This document shows, piece after piece, positions 33,601-37,067 of a stretch of DNA of 37,067 nucleotides (positions are counted from its first letter, which is position 1; each line of letters opens with the position of its first letter). Made by a program: the position numbers and the translations under genes. Origin of the DNA: an uncultured Ectothiorhodospiraceae bacterium (GTDB lineage Bacteria; Pseudomonadota; Gammaproteobacteria; UBA6429; Thiohalophilaceae); assembly GCA_947259575.1 (NCBI GenBank), contig CAMYMU010000060.1, forward strand, positions 1 through 37,067, written 5' to 3'. The notes below the pieces were generated by a model that had not been told where the DNA came from, made no database searches, and saw only the letters and a list, made by a program, of their open reading frames with translations.

Positions 33601-34349
33601 AAAACCGCTGGACTTCGATTGTGCTTGCCGAATATGAAAATAGAATTCGGGGCCGTTTCCCATTTGTCGACAATGGTCCTGATGCAGCAATTGATGATGT
33701 TGCAGAGTTTTTCCATCCGGAAGATGGTGTGCTATGGACATTTGTTCGTGATCATCTTGGTTCTTATTTATATAAACACAATGGAAGCTGGAGACAACGA
33801 TCCTGGATGGGTCTGAGTATTGGCTTTAATAAAAACTTTGTTCATGCACTTAATCGTAGCCAGAAAATAACAGACAGCTTGTTCAAGCGTGGTGGTATGT
33901 CGCCCGAGATGACGTTCTATTTGTATCCTATGCCGACTCCTGGCATTAGTGAGATAACACTAGAAACAAATGGGCAAATGTACCGTTATCGAAATGAACC
34001 TCAAGAGTGGCGTAGATTTAATTGGCCGGGTGAGACTGACAGCACAGGTGCGAGTGTGGTCGCGATCTCTGAGAAAAATAATACCCGCGCAGAGCATGCG
34101 GAACATGGTATGTGGGGTATTTTCCATTTATTCAGAAAAGCGCGCTTAGTGAAAGAAAGAGGAACTCAGTATCTTAGCGAATGGAATATGGAATCAATTA
34201 ACGGTAAACCTGTGCGAGTAAGTTTCAGGGTAAAGGCTGATCGCTCTAATAATTTGTTACAGCCAGGTTTATTCAATAAATATTATATTCCAAAGAGAAT
34301 TATAGGGAAATCAAGACGTCGGGGGACAGGCACAGCCAGTCGAGGATAG
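30678..34349 (+). CDS. tssM: T6SS inner-membrane protein TssM (IcmF family)
   Basis: 1223 residues, normal length. Two N-terminal helices (about 13-35 and 46-64) precede a cytoplasmic GTPase-like domain with an intact Walker A motif GPSAAGKST (residues 130-138, Lys136) and a Walker B-like VILDTAGRY. A third helix (TATIVGCFGFITAAVAAY, about 436-455) leads into a large periplasmic part with the IcmF-related and C-terminal DUF1215-like regions that contact TssJ. TssM spans the envelope and forms the central channel support with TssL. It overlaps tssL by 4 bases and is followed by tagF after 2 bases. Confidence 0.95.
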   Translation: MMMVLNVLKNMILSKAGAMLFGLIAFCLLVWYAGPYIGIKDTQPRLIIIAIALTIFFLYLLIKWLVTRHRAAKFNKELEEQGADEGHKADIAALRGKMQDAISSLKTSDLGIKHRGKAALYALPWYMVIGPSAAGKSTLLRNSGLHFPYQHADDVDIKGVGGTRNCDWWFSDEAVILDTAGRYTTEDTDKAEWLEFLALLKKHRRKMPINGIVVAISISDLLTADDAGMDWHVKVVRDRINELITNLGFVFPLYIVFTKCDLLSGFQSFFGDLNEASRNQVWGSYLDIKPGENPGDVVDRKFGELYMRLCEWRIRKIHMQRKLQIKSQIYDFPSQYQAAAMRLMEFVDLLFKDNPYQETPNFKGVYFTSGTQEGLPLQRIVGNLRQAFGYVDKKEEAVSAKTSKSYFIKSLLKDVIFKAPFDITMSRRKQIFTRWLKTATIVGCFGFITAAVAAYSTTFTNNTLLLNEGTDVVSSLYEIQQNNRATTADQFLALNKVYEQYLQLKNIENERPWFFKLGIYHGDRQIEPLEQVLIKSMERDFLVPVSKLLEAKLYDYSKRWKTLKTEAELAELHANYYDTLKVYLMLASPKHLVEQDALPLLHASWESVIKPNELVANKKLKNALEANGKNLIEKYLVHMRLPSKHKLAAAHWRVNKGYIRVARSQLRTPPNAEVLYTQVVKKSKNYLKPLELRYALKSRGSSYYSNSKKLPGIYTKAGWEDYASREFKVAVHMASYGDWVLGTAQIPDVGDAAATEANKNSTGKIDVTLAKELEQQIRQRYFADYARYWYDYLGNIKLQQDRSINDTANKLDLIARVDGPIAEIFKLIDTNINLQEVTWRQDDENSRVYKKFPVKGSKVKELERPFEDLRRFTTPAEKMATSELLNKYLTALASLQSEFENLRTTNESRREAELVAANILSGQGNTTGVYQAKTVATGLINGSRSRTRRVVEPIFMAPIKGSWRVVMGAATGEIQNRWTSIVLAEYENRIRGRFPFVDNGPDAAIDDVAEFFHPEDGVLWTFVRDHLGSYLYKHNGSWRQRSWMGLSIGFNKNFVHALNRSQKITDSLFKRGGMSPEMTFYLYPMPTPGISEITLETNGQMYRYRNEPQEWRRFNWPGETDSTGASVVAISEKNNTRAEHAEHGMWGIFHLFRKARLVKERGTQYLSEWNMESINGKPVRVSFRVKADRSNNLLQPGLFNKYYIPKRIIGKSRRRGTGTASRG

Positions 34350-34351
34350 GG

Positions 34352-35368
34352 ATGTTTAATTTCATAAATAAACAAGAAAAAGTCACACACCAGCCCATGA
34401 TTCGAGAGGTAGTCGGCTGCTGTGGAAAAATGCCGTTGCATGCTGACTTTATTAAACACAACCTGAAAGTAAGGGAAGTTGTCAGTTTAGATGACTGGAT
34501 CCAGGATGGCGTGACCTTATTAAACAGGCGTTATGAAGAAAAGTGGAAAAAAGTTTTTGCGCTTTGTCCAAAGTTTCGTTTCGTTTTTGCAGGTGATGAA
34601 AATGACAAAACAGTAACCGGAATTATTGCACCGAGCAGAGATAAGATCGGGCGAAGTTATCCCTTTGTTGTATTCCGCGCGACAGATGATGCTGATATTA
34701 AAAATAACCAGGCGCTTGCTCCCATCGCATTTGCCAGCACGCATCGTTGTTTCGACGAAGTGCTGTCGCAACCGTGGAAAGAGGGAACACTTGATAATTT
34801 GTTTACCTCAATACATGAAGCCGCATCTCAACAACTCGACATTCAAAGTACAGACTGGGATGAGTTAATGTCGACTATGCTCGATGGAACCAGCATGGAA
34901 AATCTATGGAATGACATTTTGCCCGATTCTGATGACAAGTTACGCACAGGATTTATGTATGCGGTCATGAGCTCATTACAAACTGTCGCACGTCGTACTC
35001 CACAGCGCGTTCACTGGGGCATTCGTTTTCCCTTACCCGCGACAGATAATGCACTAAAGCATATCGCTTTTTGGATGAAGCTGAGTAAAAAAGCAATCGG
35101 TGAAAGGAACTGGCGAGCACATGTTATCTGGAATCCCGCTGTCCCAGGTATACCAGCGCGCCTATTGATATTTTTTCACCAAATACCTGCGTCATATTTT
35201 ACCTTGCTCGTTGAGCCACGTCGTACAGATGATACGGTTTTTGATGTCCTGCAAGAAATTGAAACCCTGAATGCCGATCCAGCACAGATGAGTAAGTATC
35301 ACTTTCCATCAGATATGAGTTTGCAAGAAGTGCTGGACGAAATAGAAAACACATCGGAGTTAGCATGA
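34352..35368 (+). CDS. tagF: T6SS-associated protein TagF
   Basis: 338 residues. The N-terminal domain carries the family signature GCCGKMPLHADFIKHNL...LDDWIQDGV (compare GKLPSHGDFV...LD.WLQ), followed by FRFVFAG, TGIIAPSRDKIGRSYPFVVF. In Pseudomonas TagF acts as a post-translational repressor of T6SS in concert with Fha and the PpkA/PppA phosphorylation pair. No kinase or phosphatase gene is in the window, and the local TagH-like protein lacks FHA, so the control circuit here probably differs. It overlaps tssA by 4 bases. Confidence 0.88.
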   Translation: MFNFINKQEKVTHQPMIREVVGCCGKMPLHADFIKHNLKVREVVSLDDWIQDGVTLLNRRYEEKWKKVFALCPKFRFVFAGDENDKTVTGIIAPSRDKIGRSYPFVVFRATDDADIKNNQALAPIAFASTHRCFDEVLSQPWKEGTLDNLFTSIHEAASQQLDIQSTDWDELMSTMLDGTSMENLWNDILPDSDDKLRTGFMYAVMSSLQTVARRTPQRVHWGIRFPLPATDNALKHIAFWMKLSKKAIGERNWRAHVIWNPAVPGIPARLLIFFHQIPASYFTLLVEPRRTDDTVFDVLQEIETLNADPAQMSKYHFPSDMSLQEVLDEIENTSELA

Positions 35369-36573
35369 GCACCGAAGAATCAGTAGTTGATCGCGTCGCA
35401 GAGTCTGATCTGGGAACAGAGGAATCAGTCATCATGAGTATGGACAATATTGTGCTCGAGGGTGACGGCCTGGACATGGATGCGATCTTGAACAATGACG
35501 TTGATCTGGAAGAAAGCAGCGAGCCGGGGTTAGTTGAAAGTGAATCTAACAAATCTGCTGATGAAAGCGAGGTAGAGGAAGATCTTATACCTGAGGTAGA
35601 CAGGATACCAGAGACGATCGAAAAATTATTAACACCATTTGAAGGTAATCCTACGGGTGAAGATCCAAGATATGGAGATGAATTTGTATTAATCAAAACA
35701 GAAATCGATAAGCTAGCGTTCAATGACTATAACGCGGTCATGACTTTGGCGAGAGAAATTCTAGAAAACCAGAGTAAAGATATTCGTATTGCTGGATATT
35801 TTATGTTAGCGAATACCTATATCAACGGTGCTAAAGGCTTAATCGATGGTCTTATCCTGTATCGGCTTTTATTAGAACGTTTTGGGGATGATGTTTACCC
35901 AACAAAAGAAAGTGCAAGAAACACCTCCATGTTGTGGCTGAATAATAATAAGTTGGCGGCCTATGTAAAACAGCACCAGGAAAAAATCGACCTCAATACA
36001 GTGGATATGGTTGCCAAACAGATTGAGCGACTCAACCAAGTGTTGGTTAGTGTCACCAATGAAGAATCCCTGTGCCTGAATTCACTTAACAAATGGTTGA
36101 AAGAGACCAGGAAGAAAGTAGATATCCCGCCGCCCCCACCACCACAAACTGAAGTAAAACATTCTGACAATGCAGAAGTTTCGACTAACAATATGGTTAG
36201 CAACAATCTAAATGCTGCACCTCAGTCAGATGTGTCAAGGGGTGATGTTTCAAAGGCTGAAATAAACCCATTATCAGATGTTGATGCATCCTCGTCATTG
36301 TCTGATACAGAATTGTATTCGCTAATTAGAAAAATTGTTAATCAGCTGATGGCAGATAAAGAATATGCACGTGGGATTTCATATGCACGTGCAGCACGTT
36401 GGGGCGGTTTTTCTATGCCTCCGCATGAGAACAATAAAACTCGAATTGCTCCACCGAGACAGACAGGTGTGAATCAAATAACTGCATTACTAGCTGCGGA
36501 TGATAATGAAGAAGCGAATATTCTTCGAGATGGGTGGCCATATTCTACTCGATTTACAAATGTATGCACATAA
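35365..36573 (+). CDS. tssA: T6SS protein TssA, N-terminal portion (frame broken at the 3' end)
   Basis: 402 codons before a stop at 36571-36573. An acidic N-terminal tail of about 75 residues precedes the ImpA_N domain (LLTPFEGNPTGEDPRYGDEF; YFMLANTYINGAKGLIDGLILYRLLLERFGDDVYP). A proline-rich linker (PPPPPPQ, about residue 253) leads to the start of the VasJ-type C-terminal domain (LYSLIRKIVNQLMADKEYARGISYARAARWG). The last residues (GWPYSTRFTNVCT) do not look like TssA, while the next frame continues the family sequence, so the gene is split by an apparent extra base near 36515-36545. TssA coordinates baseplate docking and sheath priming. Confidence 0.88.
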   Translation: MSTEESVVDRVAESDLGTEESVIMSMDNIVLEGDGLDMDAILNNDVDLEESSEPGLVESESNKSADESEVEEDLIPEVDRIPETIEKLLTPFEGNPTGEDPRYGDEFVLIKTEIDKLAFNDYNAVMTLAREILENQSKDIRIAGYFMLANTYINGAKGLIDGLILYRLLLERFGDDVYPTKESARNTSMLWLNNNKLAAYVKQHQEKIDLNTVDMVAKQIERLNQVLVSVTNEESLCLNSLNKWLKETRKKVDIPPPPPPQTEVKHSDNAEVSTNNMVSNNLNAAPQSDVSRGDVSKAEINPLSDVDASSSLSDTELYSLIRKIVNQLMADKEYARGISYARAARWGGFSMPPHENNKTRIAPPRQTGVNQITALLAADDNEEANILRDGWPYSTRFTNVCT

Positions 36574-37067
36574 GGCAGCAAAGGCTCTCGGTAAAAATAA
36601 CGTGGCTAATCTTATCGCCTTTGAAACGGCAGCATTTCTACAGCGTTTTCCAGGTATTGAGTCTTTACGTTTTGAGGACGATAGCGCTTGTGCGAATCCT
36701 GAATGTCTCTCATGGCTTAACAAGTTAAGTGGTAATAATAAAAAAGAAGCACCTTTGATTGCAGCAGATGATGATAGTACTGAGCTGCTAGAGGAAATAA
36801 ATCAAGCCTGTGAAGAAGCAAATGATAAAGACTTAAATGCTGGACTTGCTAAGTTAAATTGTTTTAGACCTAAAACGGAAAAGCAGCGTTTCCAATTAAA
36901 GCTGGCGATGGCACAACTTTGCTTAGACCATGGCCGTGCTGAGCTCGCACTACCGATGCTAGATGAGCTAACAGAACAAGCCATCCGAACTTCACTAGCA
37001 ACATGGGATGTGGGTTTGGCAATGTCTGCTGCTAGACAATTACAAAATGCACTTCGTAGCGTGTCTG
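36530..37067 (+). pseudogene. tssA: tssA, C-terminal portion in the shifted frame (partial, runs off window)
   Basis: Reading frame +2 relative to the window is open from at least the ATG at 36530 to the window end and translates to GGHILLDLQMYAHKAAKALG, then FETAAFLQRFPGIESLRFED and CLSWL. This is the conserved ending of VasJ-type TssA proteins (FWLDLQRYTAxALxxLG...LLxRLPGLxxLRFxDGTPFA...TRAWL), followed by a helical tail (RFQLKLAMAQLCLDHGRAEL). It therefore belongs to the same ancestral gene as the upstream 402-codon frame. Whether this is an inactivating frameshift, a sequencing or assembly error, or recoding cannot be decided here. Confidence 0.78.

Noticed and set aside
36534-36728. 64-codon frame beginning MAIFYSIYK
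   Set aside because: It is a third-frame shadow of the tssA 3' region; the +2 frame carries the conserved TssA sequence.

Overview
The window is chromosomal DNA of moderate GC content from a gammaproteobacterium. The stretch from the DUF2782 gene through polA, engB, a cytochrome c5-type gene, cytochrome c4, dsbA and an endonuclease/exonuclease/phosphatase gene to a GGDEF gene matches, as I recall it, the Pseudomonas aeruginosa PA5494-PA5487 neighbourhood. Extra genes are inserted here: a LOG-family gene, resB/ccsA and a catabolic-type acetolactate synthase. I cannot assign the genus. No rRNA, tRNA, CRISPR array or transposase was seen.

Layout. 1-1143 (minus strand): end of a TRAP-type transporter operon, dctM (cut by the window edge) and dctQ. 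1404-2544 (minus): DUF2782 exported protein and LOG-family protein. 2682-5414: polA. 5415-5931: a 0.5 kb spacer carrying two tandem three-hairpin small-RNA candidates with C-rich loops, at the position of Spot 42 (E. coli) and ErsA (Pseudomonas). 5932-6588 (minus): engB. 6688-11165: c5-type cytochrome, cytochrome c4, and the System II cytochrome c maturation pair ResB/CcsA. 11491-16598: dsbA, acetolactate synthase, endonuclease/exonuclease/phosphatase protein, and a DgcH-like diguanylate cyclase. 16623-18752 (minus): a two-gene unit of an exported protein and a PDC/Cache-like sensor protein without membrane anchors. 19156-20950: a COQ4-like protein, an AT-rich stretch with a strong terminator, and a small lipoprotein.

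21340-37067 is a type VI secretion system (T6SS) locus with two divergent arms. The minus-strand arm is vgrG (with a C-terminal extension of about 210 residues), an LCAT/Tle-like lipase effector, and an exported probable immunity protein, with almost no spacing between them. The plus-strand arm is a TagH-like gene (C-terminal region only, no FHA domain), tssJ, tssK, tssL, tssM, tagF and tssA. tssA appears broken by a one-base frame change near 36515-36545, and its C-terminal part runs off the window. The sheath, tube, baseplate and ClpV genes (tssB, tssC, hcp, tssE, tssF, tssG, tssH) are not in the window and may lie further right.

The most noteworthy items are the tandem C-rich-loop sRNAs, whose loops can pair with the G-rich Shine-Dalgarno of tssK, the VgrG-lipase-immunity module, the FHA-less TagH and the split tssA. 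All functional statements come from reading motifs by eye; no database search was run.
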